A DNA stretch of 64,000 nt from Porphyridium purpureum (GCA_008690995.1 VRMN01000005.1:744001-808000); one strand, 5' to 3'. Numbered from the stretch's first letter, positions 18,480 to 29,584 are shown. Notes: generated by a model not told the origin, from the sequence alone. Made by a program: numbers and translations.

Positions 18480-20900
18480 TCATGTGTTGATGGCGATGAG
18501 GACGCTGCTGATGCCCTGCACAGCGCTGCAGCACTGCCACGCGCTTGAAAATGGCGGTGTCAAAGAAGTGCTGCGCAAGGTCACGCAGAAGCATAGACGC
18601 GCCGCGCGCGTTCGTGTGGAACGGCGACTCCGTCCGCAAAATGTACGGTTTTGCGTTTGCCGTGATGTCGAGACTCGGCCACGTTCCGATGAGGCGTGTG
18701 TTGCTCAAGAGCCAGCCACCGCTAAGCAGCGATCGTGCGGCTCGTCGTGTCTGTCGTCACGACGTACGCATTGTACCGCCACCTGACTAGAATCTGGTCG
18801 ACACATTTCTCGACGCCGCCGTGCCGTTCGGTTGGCTGAAAGAGCACGGTTCATCGAATGTCATCAAAAAAGACTGGTACTCGCTTTTGCAGAAAACGAA
18901 TCCAATCGACACTTTGCGCGCGTTCGGGGAATCCGTCCACGTCAGAGACAAACAGAAGCGATGAAAGCACGAGTGCCGGTGTAAATGCGCCAAAAAAGGT
19001 CATGCCCGGATGGTTTCGAATTCGATCAACTTTCCCTGATAGGGGAGACGCCAGAAACATCTACCAATGCACTGGTTCGTACAGATTACGGATGTGGACG
19101 GTTTGGACAATCCTTGTGCACCCCCGTCGAGCAAAATTGACCAGGTCGGACGTTATCTTTGTTGTGTCCATCGCGTTGTCGTCCACTTCAAACGCGATGC
19201 TATGAAAGCCCACGTCCATGTGATATACACGCTTTTCTGCCAACCGATCTGCAGGCGACGGCCGGTGAGATGTCTTTTCGTCCGTGGTAGGGTGCCTTTG
19301 GCTTGATCACGGTCACAAGCGCACGCGGTACGGCGTATACTTTTCCTTGCTGCAGAATTACGGTAATCTCTGGATCCCACGTGCACAGATTCAGCTAGGA
19401 CACTGGTTTTGCTTCAAAGCCAAGTTCAAGCTTCTCAGGTATAATGTCAGCGTAATGTTGCAGAGCCGAAGCTGCACCTGAAACGCGACACCTACTGACA
19501 ACGCAAAGAAAACATACACGGCGAGAACCGAACGAGGCCCCGGGACAAGAGTCCGTTTCGCCTAAGCATTCTGACGGCGCGGTATCAAGCAAACACGCAA
19601 GTTTGTCTGGGCCCAGAACAACCGAAAAGGTTGGACCGCGGTTCTACCAGCTTCGAAGTGAGCTCTGAAGAAGGCCTCGATGTTTGACAAGGAAATGAGC
19701 GGAAAACTCAAGCTGGGCAGCACCGGACACAAACATTGTACTTGCGCTTTCCCTTTTGCATGAGAAGAAGAAACGCGTACAGAAGGTAAAGCGCCGTCCT
19801 TTCACCTTCTCCAGAGTCAAGCTGCAAAAGCGCATCAAGCTGATAAACTCAAGTGGACTGGAGCAATACATCGCTGCCCAGACACGAACCCGACCAACTT
19901 TTGAGCCGCTCTGTTTCAAAACTCGTCCCCCAGGTTAGCGCCCGCACGTCAAGATTGCATCGGTACTTTGAGCGGACAGCCACAAACCCATATTACATGC
20001 ATGCACAAGATCAATCTCTGCATTGGCTTTCAGGAGGACTTGCGTCATGCCTATTAAAACTCTCGCTTGACGACCTCCGTCTTTGCTGAAGGCATTTTTA
20101 GAAGCAAGTCCCGACCCTGTCTATGCGAAAGAGCTACAGTCATCCAAGGACACGACAAATCCTTCTTCAGGCACGAGCGACATGTAAGCACGCGCTGCTT
20201 TGCTTTCTTCAAAAGTTGGCAAGTATCGTTGTTTCTTTGTCGCAAAATAAGACCTAGAATGTTTCGTTCCGTGACGCACTTCCGCGCCGAGCAGTGCAGA
20301 TATTCGTCCGCAGCATGACGGTGCCCCGCTGGTGGCAGCAGAGAGTCACATTTTTCTCAAGGAATAACCTTCTCAGCAAAATTCGACGACATTTCAAATT
20401 CCTTTGTTGCCGAGCAGTCCACGCAAGAAGTGCGTGTTGTTCCGACAGGTCAATTTGCTCGACGAAAGACGTGCTGCCATCTGTGAATTGATCCGTCGTC
20501 AAAATGATTCAGCAATCGAACTCAGTAGGGTACTTGCGCTGCTGGTCTCGTGATACTTCTTGGTTAAAGAACAAGATGCCGCCAACACCACGACTCCTTC
20601 TCTGAGCAGCGAAAACTTCTCAACACGGCTTGAAACAGCGCCAGCATTCAGAAAGGGATCGAAGACGTAGTCGACGCATGATGCCGCACGACGCACGTGC
20701 GAAAACATGGCTAGGTCGGACCGGAGCTGCAGGTGATGGCTGATCCGCTCTTTCAAACGCGCACGGTCGTTCTCACGAGCATCACATGAGTTTCCATTCC
20801 CTGCAGCAATATGCAAGCTGCGCGAGTGAAAGACAGTCGCCGGCGAAACTTTCGACACCCTGCACGGGAGTTTTTCGTGCCGGCGGGAGCTCTCTTACGC
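18480..20900 (-). pseudogene. Decayed full-length copy of the GT92 glycosyltransferase gene
   Basis: Scattered frames on the minus strand match the intact GT92 gene at 32626-36453 in the same order. They include a segment ending VDYVFDP near 20.65 kb (against CEWTID), YMSLVPEEGFVVSLDD near 20.2 kb (against YMTFLPPDRFLALSD), EFSAHFLVKHRG near 19.7 kb (against EFSAHLLFKHRG), LCTWDPEITV with ALVTVIKP near 19.35 kb, VYHMDVGFHSIAFEVDDNA near 19.2 kb, SDVDGF near 18.9 kb (against SDVDEFF) and RTESPFHTN near 18.6 kb. Many frame changes and stops separate these blocks, so it cannot make a protein. The catalytic-type motif has DVDG in place of DVDE. The upstream limit is uncertain and may reach 21.2 kb. 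Similarity is roughly one third to one half in the blocks, suggesting an old duplicate. Confidence 0.8.
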
Positions 20901-21520
20901 TGGGCAAGATGCATCGTCTAGCGCTAGGCTCCAGTAAATGAACGCGGCAGCGGCAACAACAGCCAGCGAGACCACGACCTAGCAAAGCAGCTGCATGTGG
21001 CAGGTTCGTGACCCGGACCACGTCGCCCGTTCGATGCGCGGCTGTATTGCGCACGACGCGGGCTCCTGTTTCTGCCAGTTTATTTGCACTCGAGCGCGGC
21101 ACCGGCAGTCCATAGACACAAGTTCTATCAAAGTTGTGCAACTTCGATGACTGCGCCGTGAGAACGTGGCCGAATCTCAACCCTCGGGAGAATCGATAGA
21201 GTTCCTTGCGCGATTGGGGGCGGCCGTTCTGAGCAAGTCGGCGTGTGCCTTTGGATTCTGCGGACAAGGTCAGGTAGATCGTCTCATCGCAAAGACGCCC
21301 GCTGCCCTGCTGACTGGTGTTGATGCGGGGAACGCGTGCGTTCGGGACGCATGTCCTTGTGCTTCAAACTCATGCGACGAAGCGCATAAACGGGTCACTG
21401 AGAGGGGCTGCCTCTGCGAACAGTAGACATGTCATTGCGCGCGGGGGGTGGCCTTGTTGGAACGATGCCGCAGGTGTAATCACTTCCATACGAGAGCTAT
21501 CCCTGAGCGCATGCCGCGCG

Positions 21521-23176
21521 ATGCATGAACCGCTGTCAGATTCAGAGGTGGATTTTTCCATTGTGGCACCTCCGCCACCGCGGAGAAGGGATAAACCCGC
21601 GCCCGCGACCATGCGGCGTTATGAGGATCTAACGACTGACGAACTGAACGCGAAACTTCGCCTCGTCCTGAGTGGCGATGTTGAAGGGGCTAATATGGAC
21701 CACCTCCAAATGGCCCAAGTGTTGCTGAGAACCAACGCTAAGTTTGATACGGTTACTTTTAGATCCTCGCTGCTCTTCGCCAAGCAGATACCGGATGTAG
21801 ATCCGCGTGGAAAGCTGCGTTTCGCGATACGCATGCTGCAGCACGCGCGTGAGCAGAATTTACCACTGAATGCTCACGTCATAATTCATTTTCTGGCGCT
21901 TGCGCGACCATGTCACAAGGTCAACGTAATCTTGGCACTGAAGCGCATGATGTTGGAGAATCAAGCACTCAAACTTCCGCAGATGCGCCGCACAGACAAC
22001 CGTGACTCAGGGCACGAGGACGATCGGCCTTTCGAGCAAATGATAGGGAACAATCCGATTGAGCTGACGATGTTTGACTCTCTGCTCCGCTTTCTTCTCG
22101 CGCACAAGAGAACTAGACACGCAGCGGATGTGTGGAAGCTGCTGCGCAGCTCAACGCTTCTCGGAATATCTGCCGGTCCCGTGGTGGATGCCAGCCTTCT
22201 CGGTAGTGGCGTTTGGGCGTGCGCCGTCACGCACGACTTTAATGAGGTTGAATGGATTGCCAAAAGATACAGTCAGCTAAATATCGTGCCGGACGTGCGC
22301 TCGCTGCATGTTCTTGCATTCGTCTGCATCCGAAACGCACAATTTAAAGCTGCAGCTGCCAAGATGCAGTGGATAATCCAGCTAGGTTACGTTCTGCACG
22401 AGCGCGAGCTGCGCCAGTACTTGATTGAAGCCGTGAAGCAAGACAAGCACAGCCGCACAGATTCTGATGTCAAGGAATCGTTTTATGAACGATTGGCGCT
22501 GCTCGGCGATGTACTGATCAAGGCTAGAGATCTGTGCACGACCAAACGAGATCAACTTCGATTTCTACGAACGTACTTCAATGTCCTTTACGATGGCGTT
22601 ACGGACGGCCGATTGAAAGCGCACGAACGCAACATGACCAGCGTGGCTCTAGGTGTCTACCGACACTGGAGAATAGAGGACAGTATTGTGTCAAGCTATA
22701 TGGTGTATATTGCTTGCTGTGCCGAGCGTTTCGACGTGGCTCTGCAGGTGGCGCGCAAAAGTCATCGCCAGATTCACATCTCGCGCAAAAAGAAAGAACA
22801 TGGGACAATGCGTGGCTTTGCGTATGAAGCGCTTGCCACACTGAGCGCCAAGGTCGATCGCATAGACGAGGCGTTGAACCTTGTCTTTAGACCAGACCTC
22901 GACGAGCCGGTGAATGCGAATCGAGCCGCGTTTGTTATCACCACTTTCATTTACATCTTTGGGCAGCTTGGACGATTTGACGTGTGCAGGAAAATCTTCG
23001 ATTCGTTCTCGAGTGTTTATCCCCATCATCTGGCTGTGGCTACAGCATACGAAATGGCTCTGAAAAGAGAACGCAGTCTCTCAACTTTGACGGAGTCAGT
23101 GGAAGGCACGTGGCAGTGGCGAGTAGAAGGGAGTACGGACGGGATTCCCGGCTTTGACGACTTGCCCAACAAGTGA
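21521..23176 (+). CDS. Helical-repeat protein, possibly PPR-like
   Basis: The 551-residue protein is not firmly recognised. After a Pro/Arg-rich N-terminus it is almost entirely predicted helix pairs of about 35 residues. Examples are MFDSLLRFLLAHKRTRHAAD, then GSGVWACAVTHDFNEVEWIA, then SLHVLAFVCIRNAQFKAAAA. These have the hydrophobic pattern and the 'xxxxLxxxGRxDxAxxxF' style end (IFGQLGRFDVCRKIFDSF) of pentatricopeptide or similar repeats. Known: PPR proteins bind organelle RNAs. Here the motifs are too divergent to assign more than a helical solenoid. No clear transit peptide follows the ATG at 21521; earlier in-frame ATGs from 21317 would add about 68 residues. Confidence 0.6.
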   Translation: MHEPLSDSEVDFSIVAPPPPRRRDKPAPATMRRYEDLTTDELNAKLRLVLSGDVEGANMDHLQMAQVLLRTNAKFDTVTFRSSLLFAKQIPDVDPRGKLRFAIRMLQHAREQNLPLNAHVIIHFLALARPCHKVNVILALKRMMLENQALKLPQMRRTDNRDSGHEDDRPFEQMIGNNPIELTMFDSLLRFLLAHKRTRHAADVWKLLRSSTLLGISAGPVVDASLLGSGVWACAVTHDFNEVEWIAKRYSQLNIVPDVRSLHVLAFVCIRNAQFKAAAAKMQWIIQLGYVLHERELRQYLIEAVKQDKHSRTDSDVKESFYERLALLGDVLIKARDLCTTKRDQLRFLRTYFNVLYDGVTDGRLKAHERNMTSVALGVYRHWRIEDSIVSSYMVYIACCAERFDVALQVARKSHRQIHISRKKKEHGTMRGFAYEALATLSAKVDRIDEALNLVFRPDLDEPVNANRAAFVITTFIYIFGQLGRFDVCRKIFDSFSSVYPHHLAVATAYEMALKRERSLSTLTESVEGTWQWRVEGSTDGIPGFDDLPNK

Positions 23177-23921
23177 ATCACTCTTCCGGGGTCACTCTGT
23201 CATCCAAAGGCACCTGGAAGCGCGTTGATGGACAGATGTCGCCTCTCATTTGCTGTAAGGCCAGCACCTGGACAAGGTCTTTGAAATTCTAAGCAGATCG
23301 ACCAGGATACTGCCGCGTGAAGAATCGAGGTAGCCGAATCTTGCCAAGTCGCAAAACAAAGAGGTAATTGAAACAGATTCCGTGTCCAAGGAACTTCTGC
23401 TTGCGCTTGACTTTACGTTCCGGTGCATACGCTCGAGGTCGCAACGTATCCCTCGATCACGGTCTTGTGACAGATATTCCCCGACAGTCGGTGCCACAAT
23501 ACGTGGATTACAAGACCGATAGAACGAATCGGCCATGCTTGAGCAGGTTGTCTGCGCGCTCTGGGCTTGGTGATTCGGGCAGAAGAAAAACTTGTACTGG
23601 AGTCAGAGACTGTGTCGCGGAGCAGGGATTTTCACTCGGCAATATCTCAGTTATATAGTTTGTGCTAGATTACTCGTTGTAATGTCCACGTGGTAGTGCA
23701 TAATGATGCTTGAACCTTGGAAGAGCCATCCACTACCAGTTGCCTGGTGCGAGGCCAACGTCTCAAAACAAATCACGAGCTCGCTCAAAGCGCAGCGGAG
23801 CGTGCAGAGACGAAAACTCTTCGAACGGATTTTTGGGTTAAAGTTGGCTCGGGAAGAGCAATTGACGGACTCTCTTTCGAATGCTTGAGAGCTGTCTTTT
23901 AAATCATACAAACTTTCGGTC
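23177..23921. other. Gap between convergent genes, no gene recognised
   Basis: This 745-bp stretch contains only short, poorly supported frames on both strands. Minus-strand translation at 23.3-23.5 kb is faintly reminiscent of the C-terminal part of the GT92 family but too weak to claim. No RNA gene or repeat was found. Confidence 0.45.
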
Positions 23922-25019
23922 TCAACAATGGTCAATATCCTTCACCAGAACAGGTTCACATATCTCTGCCCACCACGGAAAGCGGCGATACTTCGCTTTG
24001 ATGTCTTCGTACAAGGAAAGCGCATCGGCATTGAGGGCGCGTGCCTGTAAATGCCGCGCGATGGGTTCGTAAGCATCCTTTTTGCCATTGAAGTGGACCG
24101 CGGCTGGTGTAACGTTTGTTTCCATGCAGAATACTTTGCACGCCTTGCCATCAAAATAAGCCGGTTCAATATGCCACGCGTATTTTGGGCTGGCCAGTGT
24201 TGTTCCCCACGCTGTCAAGAAGATATCTACGTCTGTGTTGATTGCCAAAGTGTAAGCTTTTGTTTTCTTGCCCTCGTTCTGCGCTTTGAAAAAGCCTTGC
24301 ATGACGCCTTGGTCATCTTCATTTACGTTCCCCATACTCGACAAGACGTCCTTCATGAGCACTCGAAGCGCATGCGCACGACCCATGATATTGCCAGAGT
24401 TCAGATATTTAAAGCGCGACTTGGCGTGCGGCGCTCCTAGCGAAGCGCAAATCTGCGTGCCGTTCGGAACAATCTCCTTTCCATGAAGCATGTAAGGTCA
24501 GCAGTTTGTTTCGCCGGAAAACAAGATGAGATTATCCGCTGGAGCGTGCGCCTCTTCGGCCAAAAACTTTTCCAGAACAGTAAGAGCAGGCTCAAAGTAG
24601 AGCACATCCGTTGCGTCACACATGACTACAACGGTATCGTTGTATATGTCGAAAGCTGCGAGCGTGTCTGCATCGTTCAGAAGCTTGTCCCAGGCGCTCA
24701 ACTTCTTTGTCTTTCGATTATTGACCTGATCAAACACAAAACCGTCCAGCCCCCCGACGCCCAGAACATGCAACGGGAAACCGTTGAGCGCGGCCGTTTC
24801 CATTGAATAACAGATGCTCGGGAGCGCTTGATCCATGAACGCCGTAAATACAATCGATGCCCCCGCACGCGCGCCTGCAGAGCGGCTGGGAGCGCTGCGC
24901 CCAGAGCCAGACGCAGCCGTGACCGACGAGTCGAAGAACACGGCGGCCGCCAGCACACAGAAAACCGCTGCGATCACGGCGGCAGGCACGAGCCATCCGA
25001 TCCCCGGCCTCATTCCCAT
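23922..25019 (-). pseudogene. PLOD-type glycosyltransferase interrupted by one in-frame TGA
   Basis: The reading frame covers 365 codons with a single internal TGA at 24498-24500 (codon 174). Before it: a short N-terminus, a membrane helix at about residues 9-29 (type II, Golgi-like), a sugar-nucleotide-binding-type start (ASIVFTAFM), LSAWDKL, the DxxD motif CDATDV (135-138) and LILFSGETNC. After it: PY, then MLHGKE, FKYLNSGNIMGRA, an EDDQG block and NTDVDIFLT. This order is that of the procollagen-lysine galactosyl/glucosyltransferase-like domain, in which the position after NC is normally Trp. The TGA therefore most simply replaces TGG. The rest of the frame is intact, so loss is recent, or the codon is read through, edited, spliced out, or a sequencing error. 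Likely role if active: secretory-pathway glycosylation. Confidence 0.72.
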
Positions 25020-25317
25020 CGTGTCGTGCGCGCGCAGCCAGCCACTCTGTGAGTCTCCTCTGGCGCTTCGCTCTCTGCGGAAATAGCGTTGGGCTGACTC
25101 GTCCTACTCACATCCGAGATGCACGTTAATTACGTGCCTGCAGCTTGTCGAGCGCATTTGACAACCCACTTGTCTGCGCGGCGTGTGGAACGAGCGTAGC
25201 GCAGCACCACCAGCTACGCCATACTATCGGTGACAATCCATTGAAGCCAACGCACGCGTTTTGCGGCGAGTGACCAGGATGGAAGCGTCATTAATTGGAA
25301 GCGCCTCTGAGACCACT

Positions 25318-25653
25318 TCAATCGCTCTTCACACACGCTGACCAAAGATCATCACCTGGAAAATAGTCGGACCGTTTCGAAGTGGCGACATAGTGGTCTA
25401 GTGCCGCGCGGGCCTTTGCGCGCACAGATGGCGGTTTCGGAGCCGTCCTCGCAACGGCAGGGTCGTGCAGGGCCTGTGGCTGGGTGGTAAGACCCACCTC
25501 GTCGCCCTGCGCTGCAGAGGCGCACGTCAGGCCGGCGGGGTGTATAAAAGCAATCACACCCGACGGCCGTCGCCTGATTAGCTTCCTCACAAGAGAAGAC
25601 GCAAGGAAGAGGAGTAGGAGATAACGAGTAAACGGGTCGTCGGTTAAAGACAA
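25318..25653 (-). CDS. Possible small single-pass membrane protein
   Basis: This 111-codon frame would encode a protein with an N-terminal hydrophobic segment (RYLLLLFLASSLVRKLI) followed by basic residues and a polar tail ending DDLWSACVKSD. No family is recognised, the frame is short and the region is otherwise empty, so it may be chance. The rest of 25020-26235 shows nothing I can identify. Confidence 0.3.
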   Translation of the reverse strand: MSLTDDPFTRYLLLLFLASSLVRKLIRRRPSGVIAFIHPAGLTCASAAQGDEVGLTTQPQALHDPAVARTAPKPPSVRAKARAALDHYVATSKRSDYFPGDDLWSACVKSD

Positions 25654-26235
25654 AGTTTAGAAAACTCCCCAATTATTCCTTCACAGACCACGAAAATGAG
25701 AGACTCAGCTGTTCCAGCAGCGCCGCTTTTTGTCAGAAATCGATTTACAAACAACGCTTGAAGGGATAAAGAATCACTGTGTTTTTAAAGAGAGCTTCAT
25801 CACTCAGACAACCTTGCCGCCTCTCCACCTTCATGTGTTCCGACGCTCATGTCCTGCAGATGCTTCAACCGGGCTTCTCGCTTGTCGCTTCTTTTTAATG
25901 TCCGGCTGAATCGGAAGGCTATGGCTCGAATGTATTATGTACCCGACACCTGCATTGGTCGTCCTTTGAGGGTCCCGACCCATGGTTTAGTATGCGTTCC
26001 ATTCTACTACCTGGAGCACATAAAGTTGGTCTGGCGCACTCGACACTCGTCCCAGCCGTGACATCCTTTGGTTTCGTCACAGCGCCTTTCACCATGTACC
26101 CTCATGCGATCAATACACGCAAGCACGGCACTACGAAACAGTGCATGCGGGTGCCGAGTGCATTTTATTGTAGCGAAGATCGGCCAGGCCGGCGCTCAAA
26201 GCCGTGTGCATGGCTGGCGACTGCGTCGACGGTAC

Positions 26236-27672
26236 TCACAAGAATGGGGACAAGATTGACCGTCGCCTCTTGATTGACTCAACACTTCCAGACGAAAGAA
26301 CGGCCTGCAGCTCCTGTTCCGAGACAATACGGCCCAGTTCTGCCTCCAACTCAATGCGGCTCAGCCAGTACGTCGCATAGAGCTTTTCCCAAACATACGC
26401 CTTTGCTCGGATCTCGCGCGCGGCTTGTTCGAGTTCTGGTCGCGAGAGGTTCCAGTCGGATGTCATGAGCACCGGTAGACCTGCGTACATCTCCTCGTAC
26501 GGTCCGTGGCGCTCAACAATGGGTATACAGCCGTACAGCATCGCCTCCCACGTCCGGTGGCAGTCGAATCCGCGCCCCGGCGGGCTCGCCACAAATTGGT
26601 AAACAGGCAGCACCTCGTGATGGGAGCGTCCGGACTCGCCATCCAGCAGTCCAGACATATTCATGGCGTGCTGCGCTCTGGTCCGGACCCCGCGCGTTTG
26701 CTCAAAGTAGGCGTTGCCGGACGTTTCCCGCATGCTCACATACACCAGCCTGTCGCGCCGAGAGCGGTAGAACAAATGTGCGGGTCGCGTGTACAGGTAC
26801 TCCTCGCGCTTATCGTGCGGCGCGAAGCAACCTCCAGACTCGTAGCACCCAACGCGAGTCCACGGCCCGGCCGGCAGGGCAAGGACTTTTGCATGTGGTG
26901 TACACACGTTGGTGGCATACCAGCGCACTACCTTGACATGGTTGAGCACATCTAGCAGGAACAGCAGGCTTTCGGATGGTACCCGCGCATTTAAGAACGG
27001 AAAGCACTTGTCGCCCGTTAGCGTGATGAACGACACAGGCTCCTTCCGAGCGTCCAAGAATTGCGTAAGCGCTGTAGGTAGCCATTGATACTGGCTGTTG
27101 CTCGCGATAAAAACCAACAAATTAATGAGAACGACGCAAACACTTGCGTGTGGACACTTGTCCAGTCGCGCGCGGAACTCTGCTTCAGTAAAATTGACCA
27201 TGTCTTGAGAACGACCGTCCATCCGAACGTCTGCGGCTTCATGCCACGCACCGCTGCCGGGCAATGGAAACGACGATTTCAGACACTTGCCTTGGACGCC
27301 GTCCAAATTCAGACGATATACGTCGCCACGCACATGCTCAGCCAGGTCAGCATCGTTGCTCTCGCCGCACTGCCGATGTAGAGTTCGCAGCTTGTAAAAA
27401 TGGAGGAGTGAAGACTTTTCCGGGATGGCCGCCCCAGAAACCAACGGTGAATGAATCTGGGTCCGCACGGGCGCCTCCTGTGCGCGCAGTATCGGACCGC
27501 CTTCCCATACTACCTCAGCAACAAGGAGAGCGAGGGACATAGCCACTATAACCAGTCCGCTTCTCCTCGCGTATGCGGACAGCGTCGGTGGCTCCGTTCG
27601 GCGTGGTGACCGCGAACTCTCGGCGTCTCCCGAGAGCGGGCTCCGCGCGGAATGTTGGAAACGCGCTTTCAT
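26236..27672 (-). CDS. Exostosin/RXYLT1-like glycosyltransferase
   Basis: The 478-residue protein has a basic cytosolic tail, one membrane helix at about residues 38-56 (LVIVAMSLALLVAEVVW) and a lumenal domain. The C-terminal signature PPGRGFDCHRTWEAMLYG followed by CIPIV and PYEEMYAGLPVL is the donor-binding region of exostosin-type (GT47) and related ribitol-xylosyltransferase-like proteins. The His-Arg-x-Trp-Glu and Gly-Cys-x-Pro elements are intact. It is therefore a probable Golgi type II glycosyltransferase, inferred to build wall or mucilage polysaccharide or glycoprotein glycans. I chose the ATG at 27672; an in-frame ATG at 27738 adds 22 Cys/Arg-rich residues. It is followed at its 3' side by the PLOD-type gene on the same strand. 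Confidence 0.75.
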   Translation of the reverse strand: MKARFQHSARSPLSGDAESSRSPRRTEPPTLSAYARRSGLVIVAMSLALLVAEVVWEGGPILRAQEAPVRTQIHSPLVSGAAIPEKSSLLHFYKLRTLHRQCGESNDADLAEHVRGDVYRLNLDGVQGKCLKSSFPLPGSGAWHEAADVRMDGRSQDMVNFTEAEFRARLDKCPHASVCVVLINLLVFIASNSQYQWLPTALTQFLDARKEPVSFITLTGDKCFPFLNARVPSESLLFLLDVLNHVKVVRWYATNVCTPHAKVLALPAGPWTRVGCYESGGCFAPHDKREEYLYTRPAHLFYRSRRDRLVYVSMRETSGNAYFEQTRGVRTRAQHAMNMSGLLDGESGRSHHEVLPVYQFVASPPGRGFDCHRTWEAMLYGCIPIVERHGPYEEMYAGLPVLMTSDWNLSRPELEQAAREIRAKAYVWEKLYATYWLSRIELEAELGRIVSEQELQAVLSSGSVESIKRRRSILSPFL

Positions 27673-27739
27673 CGACCCTTTCCTAGCCAGGCGCCCGATT
27701 GTGCACTGTGTCCAACACGAAAGAACGCAAGTTCGCACT

Positions 27740-28630
27740 TGCTCGCCGGCGAAGCTCCAGAGACTGCCGATCGCACTGCGGGAGGTTGCCGAGAAAAGCG
27801 GACGTTGCGAAGGGTACCTGAAGGCACGCGCAAGTGCGCGCGGGTGCTAGGCGAGGAGTTTGATCCGAAGATCGCTCTTGGTGACTCGGCACTGCAGCCG
27901 CGACCATGCACCCCCACCCACGGATCGACTATTAGCTGCGCACACTTTTTGTTTGCTTTCCACAAGAATTGCTCGAAAGGTTGTCAAGTTACAAAAATTT
28001 CGCGCGCGAAGGTTCAGGCAAGCATCCTCAAGAGAGGCGCGTGGAGAGGCCGCCGTTGTTCGCGGTCGGCATGTCGCACATGTCCCCGATGCAGCACGAG
28101 CAGCTGCTGGTTGGTAGATATGCGTCGGACGGAGCGCGCCTGTTCCCGGACACCACACAGACGGGCGAGCACGCAGATGCGCGCGTATGTTTCAATGTGT
28201 CTTGATGTTATGTGGGCGGTTGGGTGGCTCACGGCTCTGGACTGTGTAGTGCATGGACGTCCTCGCACGTCACTGGAGCAACGGATGGTCAGGGGAGATG
28301 AGGTGAAGTGCGCCTGTGCTTGCGCCTACGCGAGTCGTGAAGCTCGTGGACAGCTCTGCGTGTTCGAAAATGACCTTGACCACCATGTGTGGTAGACTGC
28401 ACGTAGCGCTGCATAGCAAGCCAGCAGGAAGCAACAGGTGGCGCGGCGGTGTAGTCCGCCGCCGTCGCTGACGGTGAGCAGGGCGGCTGTGTTGAGACGC
28501 GGACGTGCAGCGGGGAACGATGTAGTCGTAGAGGTGCTTGCGTTTTGTTTATTGATATTTAAACACAAGAAGAGTATGTTAAAGAGCTTGGTGATGTTGT
28601 TCTCGTTGTAAAGATTCCTATACATATTGT
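27740..28630. other. Upstream region of the exostosin-like gene, no gene recognised
   Basis: Frames here are GC-driven and overlap on both strands without family features. An AT-rich stretch with TTTATTGATATTTAAA-like sequence at 28545-28563 stands out. I see no RNA gene. Confidence 0.4.
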
Positions 28631-28633
28631 TTT

Positions 28634-29002
28634 CTACAGAGCTTGCATTGTTTTGCGGACTCGAGCTCGCAGCGCTCGCAGTGCTGCTCGGGGTGAAAAG
28701 AATGTGCGACGTCGCCTGTCGGTGCGCGCGTGGGCCGGGCTCGATGCCTCTGCGCCGTCGATGCGCATTGCATCCTCTGATTCAGAGTCCGAGTGCAGGG
28801 AGTCCACGGACCCAGACTCGGCCCGTATTGGCCGGGCCTCGCGTGATGGGCAGTCGCTAAAAGACGCAGAGTCGCTGCTGTTGCAGGACGAGAGCACACC
28901 GCGAAAGTCGTCGGCGAACCGGGGGCCGGCGAGGAGGCTGTTCGGGCGCTCATTGTCGCCGGCCTCCAGAACGGCTGCTGTCATTGCAGTCTGAAGCGCC
29001 AT
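28634..29002 (-). CDS. Possible short acidic Ser-rich protein
   Basis: A 122-codon frame encodes an N-terminal hydrophobic/Ala-rich start, a central Ser/Asp/Glu-rich stretch (CNSSDSASFSDCPS and SDSESEDAMRIDG) and a basic C-terminus. The composition resembles eukaryotic disordered regulatory proteins. A plus-strand frame over the same DNA (28653-28994) is equally long and also Ser/Asp-rich, so the strand is uncertain. No family recognised. Confidence 0.28.
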   Translation of the reverse strand: MALQTAMTAAVLEAGDNERPNSLLAGPRFADDFRGVLSSCNSSDSASFSDCPSREARPIRAESGSVDSLHSDSESEDAMRIDGAEASSPAHARTDRRRRTFFSPRAALRALRARVRKTMQAL

Positions 29003-29300
29003 GTTGCTTCTTTCACTGCTTGATTCAGCTGCTGGTGCTTGCCGCTGCTGCTGCTTGCTTCTTTTTCTGCTGCAGGTGCTTCTGCTGCTGCCTGTTTCTG
29101 CTGCTGCCTGTTTCTGCTGCTTGTGCTTCTTTATCTTTTGCTTCTTTCGCTGCTTGCTTCTTTTTCTGTTGCTTGCTTCTTTCTGTTACTTGTTTCTGCT
29201 GCTTGTTTCTCCTGCTGCTTGTTTCTCCTGCTGCTTGTTTCTCCTGCTGCTTGCTTCTGCTGCTCGTGCTTCTGCTGCTGCTGCTTCTGCGTTTGACCGT
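29001..29300. repeat. CTG/CTT-rich minisatellite with exact 16-bp core
   Basis: This 300-bp pyrimidine-biased tract consists of imperfect CTGCTG(C)TT(G/C)TTTCT units. From 29201 to 29248 it forms three exact copies of the 16-bp unit GCTTGTTTCTCCTGCT (starts 29201, 29217, 29233), followed by degenerate copies. Because 16 is not a multiple of three, the perfect array does not look selected as coding sequence. Confidence 0.9.
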
Positions 29301-29584
29301 GGCGTCGTCGTCCGGCGAACGGGCGAGCGAAAGCTGCTTTTATAGCCGTCGGCGGACGGCGGGGGTCCGTAGAGCGAATGCTGACGCGCCCGGACGGGGT
29401 GCGGCGTGCAGCATGGAAGACGTCCTGCGTCAGACGAGTGCGTTGGCGATGGCCTAGCAAGGCGTGCGAATTTGTGCGTAGAATAGTGTGATGTATGCCA
29501 AGCTGGGCGTAACGCGCGGCCGGCGAGCGAGCGAGTGTGCTGACGTGAGCGCGTGGAAAAGGTTGAGAATACGCGAGAGTCTGC

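Noticed and set aside
23246-23536. A further GT92 relic in the gap downstream of the helical-repeat gene
   Set aside because: The resemblance to the family C-terminus is only a few scattered residues, unlike the two accepted relics.
27652-28395. A 247-codon plus-strand frame
   Set aside because: It has no family features, is Cys/Arg-rich from GC bias, and overlaps the start of the exostosin-like gene antisense.
28653-28994. Plus-strand frame overlapping the possible acidic Ser-rich protein
   Set aside because: It is equally long but starts with an Arg/Ala-rich stretch from GC bias; only one strand can be real and neither is well supported, so only the minus frame is listed at low confidence.
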